64,000 bases of DNA from Thioalkalivibrio sp. XN279 (GCF_011089885.1 NZ_JAANBD010000027.1:310001-374000); one strand, 5' to 3'. Positions 34,771 to 52,667 are shown, counted from the stretch's first letter. Notes: generated by a model not told the origin, from the letters alone. Translations and numbers: made by a program.

Positions 34771-36148
34771 GGTTGTCGTCCTGGTGCAGTCGGCGCAGGT
34801 AATTGAGCACGTCGGAGCGGGTGATGAGGCCGAGGAAACGCTGCCCGCCGTCCTCGGTGACCGCCGCGTAAGAGTCGCCGTGCAGCAGGGCGACCAGGTT
34901 TTCCAGCGAGGTCGCCTTGTCCACCTTGAGGAAGCTGGTGCGCATGGCGTTGCGCACCTTCTCCGCCATCCGTGGCGGGCGGCCGAAGGTGTAGCGAATG
35001 ATGTCGTCCTCGGTGATGACGCCCACGAGGCGCTCCCCCTCCATCACCGGCAGCTGCGAGAAACCGGCGTTGCGCAGCCGGTTGTGCGCCGTGGTGATGA
35101 TGTCGTCGGCGCCCACCGTGATGGTGGCACGATGCTCGTGCGGCCGGCCGATGAGGTCGCGCAGGTCGCCGTGCTGCGGGCGCTTGATGAAGCCCTGGTC
35201 TTCCATCCAGAAGTCGTTGTAGAGCTTCGACAGGTACTTGTTGCCGGTGTCGCAGGCGAAAGCCACCACCCGCTTTGGCTTGGTCTGCTCACGACAGTAG
35301 CGCAGCGCAGCGGACAGCAGCGTGCCGGAAGATGACCCGGCGAGAACGCCTTCCTTGCGCAGCAGCTCGCGCGCGGCGGAGAACGACTCGGCATCGCTGA
35401 TCGTATAGGCCTTGCCGACCATCGACAGGTCGCAGATATCGGGCACGAAGTCTTCGCCGATACCCTCCACCAGCCAGGGCCCGCCGGGCACGATCTCGCC
35501 GGTCTCGATGTAATGCGCGAGGATGGAGCCCTCCGGGTCCGCCAGCACGAACTCGAGATCCGGCGCAGCCTCGCGGAAGAACTGTGTCATTCCGGAGATG
35601 GTGCCGCTGGAGCCGACGCCGACCACGATCGCGTCGACATCGTGCTCCATTTGCTGCCAGATTTCCGGCGCCGTGGTCAGCTCGTGTGCACGCGGGTTGT
35701 CGGGGTTGCCGAACTGGTTGATGTAGTAGCCGCCACGCTCGCGCGCAATGCTCTGGGCCAGGTCCTGGTAGTACTCCGGGTGGCCCTTGCCGACGTCGGA
35801 GCGGGTCAGCACGATCTCGGCGCCCATGGCGCGCAGGTTGAAGATCTTTTCCTGGCTCATCTTGTCGGGCAGCACCAGCACCAGCTGGTAGCCCTTTTGC
35901 GCCGCAGCCAGCGCCAGGCCGATGCCGGTGTTGCCCGCCGTGGCCTCGACCAGGAGGTCGCCGGGGCGGATGTCGCCGCGCTTCTCGGCTTCCTCGATCA
36001 TGGAGATGCCGATGCGGTCCTTGATCGAGCCGCCCGGGTTGGCCAGCTCCAGCTTGAGGAACAGCCGGCACGGCCCGGTGTCGATGCGGGTGACCTCGAG
36101 CATGGGCGTTTCACCGACCATTTCGAGCACGTTGCGGTAGATTCTCAT
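34754..36148 (-). CDS. Cystathionine beta-synthase with C-terminal CBS pair
   Basis: A 464-residue protein. The catalytic domain (residues about 1-320) has PLP lysine Lys43 in NPGGSIKDRIG, TAGNTGIGLAL, GVGSSGTISGM and GSSSGTLLSAALRY. A tandem CBS module follows (about 335-455), with VGVITEDDIIRYTF in the first and FLGLITRSDVLNYL in the second. It has no N-terminal heme domain, as in other bacterial forms. It condenses serine with homocysteine; the CBS pair may bind adenosyl ligands such as SAM. ATG 36148 has GGAG upstream. Divergent from prmC. Confidence 0.9.
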   Translation of the reverse strand: MRIYRNVLEMVGETPMLEVTRIDTGPCRLFLKLELANPGGSIKDRIGISMIEEAEKRGDIRPGDLLVEATAGNTGIGLALAAAQKGYQLVLVLPDKMSQEKIFNLRAMGAEIVLTRSDVGKGHPEYYQDLAQSIARERGGYYINQFGNPDNPRAHELTTAPEIWQQMEHDVDAIVVGVGSSGTISGMTQFFREAAPDLEFVLADPEGSILAHYIETGEIVPGGPWLVEGIGEDFVPDICDLSMVGKAYTISDAESFSAARELLRKEGVLAGSSSGTLLSAALRYCREQTKPKRVVAFACDTGNKYLSKLYNDFWMEDQGFIKRPQHGDLRDLIGRPHEHRATITVGADDIITTAHNRLRNAGFSQLPVMEGERLVGVITEDDIIRYTFGRPPRMAEKVRNAMRTSFLKVDKATSLENLVALLHGDSYAAVTEDGGQRFLGLITRSDVLNYLRRLHQDDNHDQQD

Positions 36149-36241
36149 GACTCCTCCAGCCGCCGACGGCCGGCGCAGGTGTCGCGCGCCCGGCAAGCTG
36201 CGCGTATTCTACACGCCCCAATTGAGGTCACCGGGCCACTC

Positions 36242-37102
36242 ATGGCTGACAGCGATTACGACCTGTCGATACGGCAATACCTGGAGGACGGCACGGCCAT
36301 CCTGCGCCGCGTCAGCGACAGCCCGCGCCTCGACGCCGAGCTGCTCATGGGGATGGTGTTGCGCAAGCCGCGCAGCTTCCTGCATGCCTGGCCGGAGCAG
36401 CAACTCAGCGAGGAAGAGGCCGCGTGCTACGAGGAGCTGCTGCGCCGGCGTTTCGCCGGGGAGCCGATTGCCTACATGACCGGCATCCGCGAGTTCTGGT
36501 CCATGCCGCTGCGCGTGACGCCGGCCGTGCTGATCCCGCGCCCCGAGACCGAGCTCCTCGTGGAGCGGGCGCTGCTACGCCTGCCGGAGGACGAGGAGAC
36601 ACGCGTGCTCGACCTCGGCGCCGGCTCGGGCGCCGTGTCCCTGGCCATCGCGCGCGAGCGGCCGCGCGCGCAGGTGATCGGCGTCGATATCTCGCTCGCC
36701 GCGCTGGAACTGGCGCGGGGCAATGCCAAGCTGCAGAAAATCGACAACGTCGAATTCCGCGAGAGCGACTGGTTCGACGCGGTGCGGGGAGAGAAATTCA
36801 ACATCGTGGTCGGGAACCCGCCCTACGTGGCGGAAGACGACCCGCACCTCGGGCGCGGCGATGCGCGCTTCGAGCCGAGGCTGGCGCTGGACGCCGGGGT
36901 CGGCGGCATGAACTGCTTCCGTGCCATCCTCGAGCGCGCCCACAACTACATCGTGCGCCAGGGCTGGCTGCTGCTGGAGCACGGCCCGGACCAGCACATG
37001 GCGCTGCGCCGCCTCATGGAGGCGCAGCACTACCATGACATCACCCTGCACAAGGACGCGGCGGGGCGCGACCGCGTCACCGAGTGTCGCTTCGTGGAGT
37101 GA
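36242..37102 (+). CDS. prmC: Release factor glutamine methyltransferase PrmC/HemK or PrmB-like
   Basis: A 286-residue SAM-dependent enzyme that methylates the GGQ glutamine of release factors or a ribosomal protein glutamine. An N-terminal helical domain is followed by PVLIPRPETELLVE-type motif (residues about 97-108), SAM loop LDLGAGSGAVSLAIA (124-138) and catalytic NPPY (192-195). The NPPYVAEDDPHL context fits PrmC. It would normally follow prfA; here the sulfur genes intervene. A MoeB/ThiF-like gene follows by 4 nt, as in other gammaproteobacteria. Confidence 0.88.
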   Translation: MADSDYDLSIRQYLEDGTAILRRVSDSPRLDAELLMGMVLRKPRSFLHAWPEQQLSEEEAACYEELLRRRFAGEPIAYMTGIREFWSMPLRVTPAVLIPRPETELLVERALLRLPEDEETRVLDLGAGSGAVSLAIARERPRAQVIGVDISLAALELARGNAKLQKIDNVEFRESDWFDAVRGEKFNIVVGNPPYVAEDDPHLGRGDARFEPRLALDAGVGGMNCFRAILERAHNYIVRQGWLLLEHGPDQHMALRRLMEAQHYHDITLHKDAAGRDRVTECRFVE

Positions 37103-37106
37103 GCCG

Positions 37107-37847
37107 ATGAGCGCTGAACGCTATGCCCGACACCTGGCGCTGGCGGGTTTCGGCCCGGACGAGCAGGCGCGCCTGCGCGCGGCGACCGCCCTGGTGATCG
37201 GCGCCGGGGGACTCGGCTCGCCGGTGCTGCTCTACCTCGCCGCGGCGGGCATCGGGCGCCTGGTGGTGAGCGACTTCGACACGGTGGACGTGACCAACCT
37301 GCAGCGCCAGGTGCTGTTCACCGGGGCCGACCTCGGCCGGCCCAAGGCAGAGGCGGCCGCCGAGCGCCTCGCCGCGCTCAATCCCGACACCAGGGTGGTG
37401 CCGGTCAATGCGCGCCTCATGGACGACACCCTGCTGGACGCCGTGGCCGCCGCCGACGTGGTGCTGGATTGCTGCGACAATTTCGGCACCCGCTTCGCCC
37501 TGAACCGCGCCTGCGTCAGCGCGCGCAAGCCGCTGGTGTCCGGGGCCGCGATCCGCTTCGAGGGCCAGCTGGCGGTGTTCCGCCTCGACCGGCCCGGCGG
37601 GCCCTGCTATCGCTGCCTGTGGCAGGAGGAGGCGGAGGGCCTCGAAAACTGCCGCGGCAACGGCGTGCTGGGCCCGGTGCCGGGGGTCATCGGCAGCCTC
37701 ATGGCCGTCGAGGCCCTCAAGATCGCCAGCGGCTGCGCACCTGCGGCGAGCGGGAAACTTTTGCTGTACGACGCCATCGAAAACGACTGGCGTACATTGA
37801 AGCTGGAACGTGATCCGGCGTGTCCGGTGTGTGGAGCAGGTGCATGA
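37107..37847 (+). CDS. MoeB/ThiF/HesA-family E1-like adenylyltransferase
   Basis: A 246-residue protein. The ATP-binding loop is GAGGLGSPVLLYLAAAG (residues about 31-47), with DFDTVDVTNLQRQ and the adenylation Asp in LDCCDNFGTRF. Two CxxC pairs (CYRC and C-terminal CPVC) should hold zinc. It activates the C-terminal Gly-Gly of a ubiquitin-like sulfur carrier (MoaD, ThiS or similar). Which carrier is used cannot be told from sequence. The stop overlaps the start of the S9 peptidase (ATGA). Confidence 0.9.
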   Translation: MSAERYARHLALAGFGPDEQARLRAATALVIGAGGLGSPVLLYLAAAGIGRLVVSDFDTVDVTNLQRQVLFTGADLGRPKAEAAAERLAALNPDTRVVPVNARLMDDTLLDAVAAADVVLDCCDNFGTRFALNRACVSARKPLVSGAAIRFEGQLAVFRLDRPGGPCYRCLWQEEAEGLENCRGNGVLGPVPGVIGSLMAVEALKIASGCAPAASGKLLLYDAIENDWRTLKLERDPACPVCGAGA

Positions 37848-39937
37848 AAAAGGCAACCGCGATCGCGCTGTGCGGCGCGCTGGCGATGACAGGAAACGCA
37901 ATGGCTGCAGACGATCCCTTCCTCTGGCTCGAGGAGGTCGAGAGCGAGCGCGCCCTGGACTGGGCCCGGGCACAGAACCAGCGCGCGCAGGCGCGCCTCG
38001 AAGCGCACCCGGCATTCGAGTCCATTCACGAGCGCGCCCTGGAGATCCTCAACTCGGACGACCGCATCGCCATGCCCGCGTTGCGCGGCGGCATGGTCTA
38101 TAACTTCTGGCGTGACGCCGAGCACGTGCGCGGCCTGTGGCGCCGCACCGCGCTCGACAGCTACCGCGGCGAGTCCCCGGCGTGGGAGGTCTTGCTGGAC
38201 CTCGACAAGCTCGCGGCGGCCGAGGACCGGAACTGGGTCTGGGCCGGCTCGAGCTGTCGCTATCCGGACTACGACCGTTGCCTGGTCGGGCTCTCCGTCG
38301 GCGGCGCCGACGCCGCCGTGCAGCGCGAATTCGACCTGGAAAAAGGGGAGTTCGTCGCCGACGGCTTCGTCCTGCCGGAGTCCAAGAGCAACATCGGCTG
38401 GAGAGACCGCGACTCGGTCTTTCTCGGCCCGGCGTTCACCGACGAGCAGATGACCACCTCGGGCTACCCGCGGCTGGTACAGGTCTGGCGCCGCGGGACA
38501 CCCATGGCGGAAGCCGAGACGCTGTTCGCCGGCGCACGCGACGACGTCGGCACCTTCGGCTCGCGCTACTGGGACGGCGACGCGTACTACGATTTCATCA
38601 TCCGGGTGCCCGACACCTTCTCGCGCATCTACCACCTCGTGATCGGCGACGAAATCCGCGAGCTGAATGCGCCCCGCGACGCCGACATCGCCGGCGTCCT
38701 CGACGGCCAGCTGCTGCTGCAGCTGAAATCCGACTGGCAGGTGGGCGCAGCGGTTTTCCCCCAGGGCGCGCTGGTGGCGGGCCCGGTGGCGAGCTTCATG
38801 GGCGACACGCCGGAGATTGCGCTGGTGCATGCGCCGGATGCGCGCTCGTCGATCACCGCCGTGTACAAGACCGAGGGCGTGGTGCTGGTCTCCGTGCTGG
38901 ACAACGTCATCGGCCGCCTGTTGCGCTTCACCCATGACGAAAACGGTTGGCACGGGAAAAATCTCGAGGTCCCCGGCCTGGGCAACGTGGAAGTGGTCAC
39001 GACCGATGACCGCTCGGACCGCTTTTTCTACACCTACACCGGTTTCCTCAGCCCGACCACGTTGTACGAGGCGGATGCGGCAAGCGGCCAGGGCAGGCAG
39101 GCGCGCGTCGAACCATCGTGGTTCGACGCCACGGGAATGCGGGTGGCGCAATACGAGGCGGTGTCAGCCGACGGCGAGAAGATCCCCTACTTCGTGGTCA
39201 CGCCGCCCGGCTTCGAGGCCGACGGCGACAACCCGACCCTGGTTTTCGCTTACGGCGGCTTCGAAGTGCCCTACCTGCCCAGCTACTCGGGCATTACGGG
39301 TTCCGCGTGGCTGGAGCGTGGCGGCGTGTACGTGCTGGCCAACATTCGCGGCGGCGGCGAGTTCGGCCCGCGCTGGCACCAGGCGGCGCTGAAGGAGAAA
39401 CGGCAACGCGCATTCGACGACCTGATCGCTGTGGCCGAAGACCTCGTCGAGCGCAAGATCACTGCGCCCGAGCACCTCGGCATCCTCGGCGGCAGCAACG
39501 GCGGCCTGCTGACGGGCGCGGTGATGGTGCAGCGGCCGGACCTGTTCAACGCCGTGGTCTCGCTGGTCCCCCTGCTCGACATGCAGCGCTACCACCTGCT
39601 GCTGGCCGGCGCCAGCTGGATGGGCGAGTACGGCAATCCAGACGATCCCGAGCAATGGGCCTACATCAGCCGTTATTCGCCCTACCAGAACGTCTCCGCC
39701 GAGGCCGAATACCCCGTCGCCTTCTTCGCCACGTCGACTCGGGACGACCGCGTCCATCCCGGTCATGCGCGCAAGATGGTGGCGAAAATGCTCGACCAGG
39801 GTCACGAGGTGCTCTACTACGAAAACATCGAGGGCGGCCATGGCGCGGCGGCCAACCTGCAGCAGCGCGCTTACCTCAACGCGTTGATTTACGCCTACCT
39901 GCTGGAGCGGCTGGCGCCGCCGGAAACGTCCGAATAG
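37844..39937 (+). CDS. Prolyl oligopeptidase family serine peptidase, exported
   Basis: A 697-residue S9A peptidase with a Sec signal peptide (cleavage after ...GNAMA, residue about 22). A beta-propeller (about 70-420) gates a C-terminal alpha/beta-hydrolase domain. The catalytic Ser551 is in GGSNGG, the Asp in STRDDRVHPGH and the His in EGGHGA. It should cut short proline-containing peptides in the periplasm. ATG 37844 overlaps the E1-like gene stop and gives the signal peptide; an earlier in-frame GTG would spoil it. Confidence 0.92.
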   Translation: MKKATAIALCGALAMTGNAMAADDPFLWLEEVESERALDWARAQNQRAQARLEAHPAFESIHERALEILNSDDRIAMPALRGGMVYNFWRDAEHVRGLWRRTALDSYRGESPAWEVLLDLDKLAAAEDRNWVWAGSSCRYPDYDRCLVGLSVGGADAAVQREFDLEKGEFVADGFVLPESKSNIGWRDRDSVFLGPAFTDEQMTTSGYPRLVQVWRRGTPMAEAETLFAGARDDVGTFGSRYWDGDAYYDFIIRVPDTFSRIYHLVIGDEIRELNAPRDADIAGVLDGQLLLQLKSDWQVGAAVFPQGALVAGPVASFMGDTPEIALVHAPDARSSITAVYKTEGVVLVSVLDNVIGRLLRFTHDENGWHGKNLEVPGLGNVEVVTTDDRSDRFFYTYTGFLSPTTLYEADAASGQGRQARVEPSWFDATGMRVAQYEAVSADGEKIPYFVVTPPGFEADGDNPTLVFAYGGFEVPYLPSYSGITGSAWLERGGVYVLANIRGGGEFGPRWHQAALKEKRQRAFDDLIAVAEDLVERKITAPEHLGILGGSNGGLLTGAVMVQRPDLFNAVVSLVPLLDMQRYHLLLAGASWMGEYGNPDDPEQWAYISRYSPYQNVSAEAEYPVAFFATSTRDDRVHPGHARKMVAKMLDQGHEVLYYENIEGGHGAAANLQQRAYLNALIYAYLLERLAPPETSE

Positions 39938-39939
39938 AT

Positions 39940-39977
39940 TGCTCGGGCGCGCGGCCTGGCGGCGGTGCGCCCGAGCA
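39940..39977. terminator. Hairpin between convergent genes
   Basis: TGCTCGGGCGC pairs with GCGCCCGAGCA (11 bp) around a 16-nt GC-rich loop, immediately after the S9 peptidase stop and 8 nt before the aminotransferase stop. No T tract is present, so its strength is uncertain. It could serve both strands. Confidence 0.5.
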
Positions 39978-39984
39978 GCACAGG

Positions 39985-41217
39985 CTAGGACGCCTTGGCC
40001 ACCGACCAGTCGTGCAACAGGTCCTCGATGCGGCTGAAGACCTCGCCGATCACCGCAGGCTCGGGCAGCGTCGTGATGCGGAAGTGGTTGTTATAGCGGG
40101 TGTTGAAGCTCACCCCCGGCGCCACCAGCACGTGCTTGTGCTCGAGCAGCTGGTAGGCGAAGCGCTCGTCGTCGAAGTCCGGTAACTCGTCGGTGCATAT
40201 GCGCGGGAAGGCGTACATGGCGCCGTCGGGCGTGACCAGGTCGATGAACTTGCTGCCCGCCGCACCGTCGATCACCGCCTGGCGTGATTCGTACAACCGC
40301 CCGCCGGGGCTGACCAGGTCGCGGATGCTCTGGTAGCCGCCGATGGCCGTCTGCACCGCCCACTGCCCCGGCACATTCGCGCACAGGCGCAGCGCCGACA
40401 GCAGCTCGACCGACTCGAGGTAGCGGTCGGCGGTGTCCCGGCTGCCCGAGAACACCACCCAGCCGACGCGGTAGCCGCAGGCGCGATAGACCTTGGACAG
40501 GCCGGAGAAGGTGCCGCACAGGGTGTCCTGCACCAGCGTCGCCATGGGCACGTGCTCGGCGCCGTCGTAGGTCATGGCGTCGTAGATCTCGTCGCTGAAC
40601 ACCACCAGCCGGTGGCGCTCGGCCACGCGCGCCAGCGACTCGAGCAGCGCGCGCGGATAGACGCGGCCGGTGGGGTTGTTCGGGTTGATCACCACCAGCG
40701 CACGGGTGCGCGGCGTGACCAGGCGCTCGACCTCCTCGGGGTCCGGCAGGAAACCGTTTTCCGGCCGGCAGGGGTAGTGCACGGCGCGGGCGCCGTTGAG
40801 CACCGTCGCGGCGGTCCACAGCGGGTAGTCCGGGCTGGGGATCAGCACCTCGTCGCCGTCGTTGACCAGCGCGCGCAGGGTCAGGTCGATCAGCTCGCTG
40901 ACGCCGTTGCCGATGAACACGTCCTCGGCCGTGACGCCGACGACGCCGCGACTCTGCTGCTGCATCACCACGGCCTCGCGCGCCGGGAAAATGCCTTTCT
41001 GGTGGCAGTAGGGCTCGCTGGCCTGCAGGTTCTCGATCATCGCCAGGCGCATGGTCTCCGGGGTGCGGAAACCGAACAGCCCGGGATTGCCGATGTTCAG
41101 CGCGATGATCTCGTAACCCATGCGCTCGAGCTCCAGGGCACGCCGCGCAAGGCGGCCGCGGATCTCGTACTTGACGCCGGTGAGGGCCCGGCTGGGCTCG
41201 ACGATTTCGGGAGTCAT
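39985..41217 (-). CDS. Alanine-type class I aminotransferase
   Basis: A 410-residue PLP aminotransferase. The PLP lysine is in FSGLSKVYRACGYRVGW, with NPNNPTGRVYP (residues about 180-190) and the C-terminal FRITTLPE. It looks like the AlaA/YfbQ group (glutamate-pyruvate transaminase). The start lies 12 nt after the metH stop, so it may be the last gene of the methionine operon. That placement would suit an aminotransferase acting on 2-oxo acids of the methionine pathway, but no specificity residue proves this. Confidence 0.88.
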   Translation of the reverse strand: MTPEIVEPSRALTGVKYEIRGRLARRALELERMGYEIIALNIGNPGLFGFRTPETMRLAMIENLQASEPYCHQKGIFPAREAVVMQQQSRGVVGVTAEDVFIGNGVSELIDLTLRALVNDGDEVLIPSPDYPLWTAATVLNGARAVHYPCRPENGFLPDPEEVERLVTPRTRALVVINPNNPTGRVYPRALLESLARVAERHRLVVFSDEIYDAMTYDGAEHVPMATLVQDTLCGTFSGLSKVYRACGYRVGWVVFSGSRDTADRYLESVELLSALRLCANVPGQWAVQTAIGGYQSIRDLVSPGGRLYESRQAVIDGAAGSKFIDLVTPDGAMYAFPRICTDELPDFDDERFAYQLLEHKHVLVAPGVSFNTRYNNHFRITTLPEPAVIGEVFSRIEDLLHDWSVAKAS

Positions 41218-41229
41218 GGCGCCATTAAA

Positions 41230-45826
<4,597 letters not shown>

Positions 45827-46744
45827 TCAGGCGGCCGCGACGCGCTGGGCGCCGGGCCGGCGGACAATGGACACGAGCAGCGGCCACGGGCTCGCGGGCA
45901 GTTGCTCGACGACTTCCTGGCGCAGTCCGGCTCGCACGCACCACGTCGCGAGCCGGTCCTGGTCCAGCGGGATCGCGGCGCCGGACGAGGCAGGCGTGGC
46001 GCCTGCGCCGGTGAGGTACTCGACCAGCAGCAGGCGACCGCCGGGACGCAGGACGCGAGCGGCCTCGCGCAACACCTCGTCCGGCTGCTCCGCCTGGTAC
46101 AGCACCTGGTCGATGGTGACGGTGTCGAAACTCGCGTCGGCGAAGCGCAGCTGGTACATGTTGCCCTGGCGCACGGAGAGGTGGTCGAGGCCGGCCGCGT
46201 GCAGGTTGCTGCGCGCCAGCACCAGCATTTCGCGCGAGATGTCGATGCCGACCGCCGAATCTGCATTCACGCCCAGCAGCCGCAGCATGCGGCCGGTGCC
46301 GGTGCCGATGTCCAGCAGCTCGCCCAGGTGCTCCCCCGCCATCAGGTCGATGATGCGCGCGTCCACGCCGGCCGGGGTCGGCGTCGCTGCATCCATCGCG
46401 CGCCCGCGCAACTGCTCCGCGCGGCGCGCCAGCACCCGGTCGAGGCGCTCGCGGTCGAGCCGCAGCGCGGCATCGCTTGCCGGCACCAGCCGCAACAGCG
46501 CGCGCGCCACTTCCGCGCCGGGGCCGCCGAGCGGGACGCGGTAGTACACCCAGTTCTGCTCGCGAAAGCGGTCCAGCAATCCCGCCCCGCACAGCACCTT
46601 GAGGTGCCGCGAGACGCGCGGCTGGCTCTGCCCCAGCACCTCGGTAAGCTCGGTCACGGTAAGCTCGCCGCGGGCGCAGAGCGCAAGCAGGCGCAACCGG
46701 CTGGGATCGGCCAGGGCCTTGAAGGCCTCCAGCACCGGCTGCAT
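45827..46744 (-). CDS. ArsR-family regulator fused to a SAM-dependent methyltransferase
   Basis: A 305-residue protein. An N-terminal ArsR winged helix (residues about 1-90: ALADPSRLRLLALCARGELTVTELTEVLGQSQPRVSRHLKVL) is followed by a class I methyltransferase domain (about 135-285) with SAM loop LLDIGTGTGRMLRLLG. The ArsR part shows no obvious metal Cys motif. It heads the metF-metH operon, so it probably represses methionine synthesis in response to SAM or SAH, as SahR-type ArsR proteins do. The methyltransferase domain may act as ligand sensor. Start is either 46744 or 46768 (eight more residues); neither has a clear ribosome site. Confidence 0.88.
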   Translation of the reverse strand: MQPVLEAFKALADPSRLRLLALCARGELTVTELTEVLGQSQPRVSRHLKVLCGAGLLDRFREQNWVYYRVPLGGPGAEVARALLRLVPASDAALRLDRERLDRVLARRAEQLRGRAMDAATPTPAGVDARIIDLMAGEHLGELLDIGTGTGRMLRLLGVNADSAVGIDISREMLVLARSNLHAAGLDHLSVRQGNMYQLRFADASFDTVTIDQVLYQAEQPDEVLREAARVLRPGGRLLLVEYLTGAGATPASSGAAIPLDQDRLATWCVRAGLRQEVVEQLPASPWPLLVSIVRRPGAQRVAAA

Positions 46745-46777
46745 GGATGAGCTTGCGACGGAAATCATGGTGTGCGC

Positions 46778-46797
46778 ATATAAACATATCGTTATAT
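46778..46797. promoter_or_regulatory. Shared palindromic operator of the methionine operon and thioesterase gene
   Basis: ATATAAACATATCGTTATAT matches its reverse complement at 16 of 20 positions (arms ATATAA and TTATAT, centre ATAT). It lies about 10 nt from the start codons on both sides. Its AT-rich bases could also supply -10 elements for both directions, so a bound repressor would block both promoters. Confidence 0.65.
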
Positions 46798-46807
46798 AGG
46801 CTTCAAC

Positions 46808-47290
46808 ATGCTCGACGAGAACTCGGCCCGCGAATGGCGGCAGCGGCTGCAGGCGCTGTGGTCGCAACGCATCCCCCTGGCGCAGGCCATGCAGGTGGAA
46901 ATCCGCCGGCTGGACCGCGCCGGGTTGCTGCTTGCCGCGCCCCTGGCGCCAAACCGCAACCACGTCGGCACGGCCTTCGGCGGCAGCCTCCAGGGGCTCG
47001 CCACCCTCGCGGGCTGGGCGGTGACCCTCGTCGCCGCAGCAGGCCACGGCGCCCCCAGGGTGGTCATCCGCGAGTGCCGCATGCGCTTCCTGGCGCCGGT
47101 GGAAGGCGAGTTGATCGCCACCGCTGCCTGGCCGGAGGCCGAGACAGTGGCGGCCTTCCGCAACCGGCTGGCCACAGAGGGACGTGCCCGGCTCATGGTG
47201 GCGGTCGACATCGGCACGTCGGGGGAAAGCGCGGCGGCGCGCTTTTCAGGGGAGTTCGTGGCCCGCGTCGAACCGCCCGCCGCCGGCTAG
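46808..47290 (+). CDS. Thioesterase of the YiiD C-terminal (hotdog) family
   Basis: A 160-residue hotdog-fold protein: IPLAQAMQVEI at the front, AAPLAPNRNHVGTAFGGSLQGLATLAGWA as the central helix with the usual N-x3-G-x2-F-GGS pattern, then VIRECRMRFLAPVEG. Members are putative acyl-CoA thioesterases. It is divergent from the ArsR-methyltransferase gene across a shared palindrome and converges on hslO with a 4-nt overlap. No ribosome site is seen; the message may be leaderless. Substrate unknown. Confidence 0.85.
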   Translation: MLDENSAREWRQRLQALWSQRIPLAQAMQVEIRRLDRAGLLLAAPLAPNRNHVGTAFGGSLQGLATLAGWAVTLVAAAGHGAPRVVIRECRMRFLAPVEGELIATAAWPEAETVAAFRNRLATEGRARLMVAVDIGTSGESAAARFSGEFVARVEPPAAG

Positions 47291-48185
47291 TGCAAGCGGT
47301 CTGACTGCGGCGGCACGGCGTCCTGGTCGGCCAGCAGCCGCGCCACGTCGACCCGGTCGAGCTCGTAGGCGGCGTTGCAGAATTCGCAGCGCACCTCGAT
47401 CCGTCCCTCTCCGGCGAGCAGCTCGTCCAGCTCGTCCCGGCCGAGCAGGCGCAGGGCGGATTCCACGCGGTCGCGGGTGCAGCTGCAGCGGAAACTGACC
47501 GCGCGCTCATCGGCCAGCCGCAGGTCGTCTTCGTGGAACAGGCGTCGCAGCAGCTGGCGCGGCTCCAGGCCGAGCAGCTCTTCCGCGGTCAGCGTGTCGC
47601 CCAGCAGCCCGACGCGCTGCCAGCCGTCTGCATCGCCGTCCGTGTCTTCCTCGGCGCGGCTCTCGCCGACGGGAAGCTGCTGCAACAGCATCCCGGCCGC
47701 CCCGCTGCCGTCCGCGGCCAGCCAGAGCCGGGTCGGCAGCTGCTCGGACTGCGCAAAATACCCGTCCAGGCAGCTGGCGAGGGTGTCGGTGTCGGCCAGC
47801 ACGATGCCCTGGTAGCGCTCGCGACCGGACCGGCGCTCGATGGTGATGGCGAGGCGGCCGTGGCCGGTGAGCTCGGCCAGCGAGCCCTGCGGGTCGTCGC
47901 CCTCCCACTTGGCCAGCCCGCGCACGGCAAGATCGCTGCTGCACTGGACCACCAGCAGGCTCAGGACGCCTTCGCCCTGGATCTGCATGGTCAGGAGGCC
48001 GTCGAACTTCAGCGTCGAGGCCAGCAGCACGCAGGCCGCCATGGCCTCGCCCAAGAGGCTGCGCACGGCCGGCGGGTATTCCTGGCGTGCCAGCACCTCG
48101 CGCCAGCTGTCCTCGAGCCGCACCAGCTGGCCGCGGACCGGGAAGTCCTCGAACATGAAGCGCCGCAGCGCGTCGCCGCCGCTCA

Positions 48186-48186
<1 letters not shown>
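47287..48186 (-). CDS. hslO: Redox-regulated chaperone Hsp33
   Basis: A 299-residue holdase activated by oxidation. The N-terminal domain includes SLLGEAMAACVLLASTLKFDG. The C-terminal redox switch has zinc cysteines C-S-C (about 234, 236) and C-E-F-C (about 267, 270). ATG 48186 overlaps the gatB stop by 1 nt (ATGA), so the chaperone is co-translated with the amidotransferase genes. All four switch Cys are present. Confidence 0.96.
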
Positions 48187-49619
<1,433 letters not shown>

Positions 49620-49630
49620 GTGCTCGTTCC

Positions 49631-51088
<1,458 letters not shown>

Positions 51089-51105
51089 AGATCCGCGCTC
51101 CCTGC

Positions 51106-51393
51106 TTACTCGATGACCTTGGGGACCAGGTACAGCCCGGCCTCGACGGCCTGGGCGTTCTGCTGGTAGAGGTCGCGCTGGTCGCTTTCCGTCACGACGT
51201 CCTGGCGCAGGGGCTGCGTCATGTTGAGCGGGTGCGCCATGGGCGTCACGCCCTCGGTATCGGCGCGTTCCAGCTGCTGTACGAAATCGATGATCCGGGA
51301 CAGGTTGTCGACATAGGTGGGCACTTCCTCGCCGGAGATGCCCAGCCTGGCGAGGTGCGCAATGGACTCGACCTCGTCGCGGCTCAACTTCAT
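51106..51393 (-). CDS. gatC: Asp-tRNA(Asn)/Glu-tRNA(Gln) amidotransferase subunit C
   Basis: A 95-residue subunit that clasps GatA and GatB together. The sequence [19 protein letters not shown] opens it and [19 protein letters not shown] lies mid-chain. ATG 51393 gives the conserved MKLSRDEV start; the longer form from 51417 adds eight unconserved residues. First gene of gatC-gatA-gatB-hslO, divergent from mreB. Confidence 0.95.
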   Translation of the reverse strand: MKLSRDEVESIAHLARLGISGEEVPTYVDNLSRIIDFVQQLERADTEGVTPMAHPLNMTQPLRQDVVTESDQRDLYQQNAQAVEAGLYLVPKVIE

Positions 51394-51442
51394 GCGGGTC
51401 TCCTGAAAGCTCTGCACAGGTGTGCGGGCAAGTCGTCAATGA

Positions 51443-52606
<1,164 letters not shown>

Positions 52607-52667
52607 GGCGCTGGCCAAGGCCCCACGCAGCAGTCCACAATAGGCCGCGGTCAGCCCAGAGCCTGCC

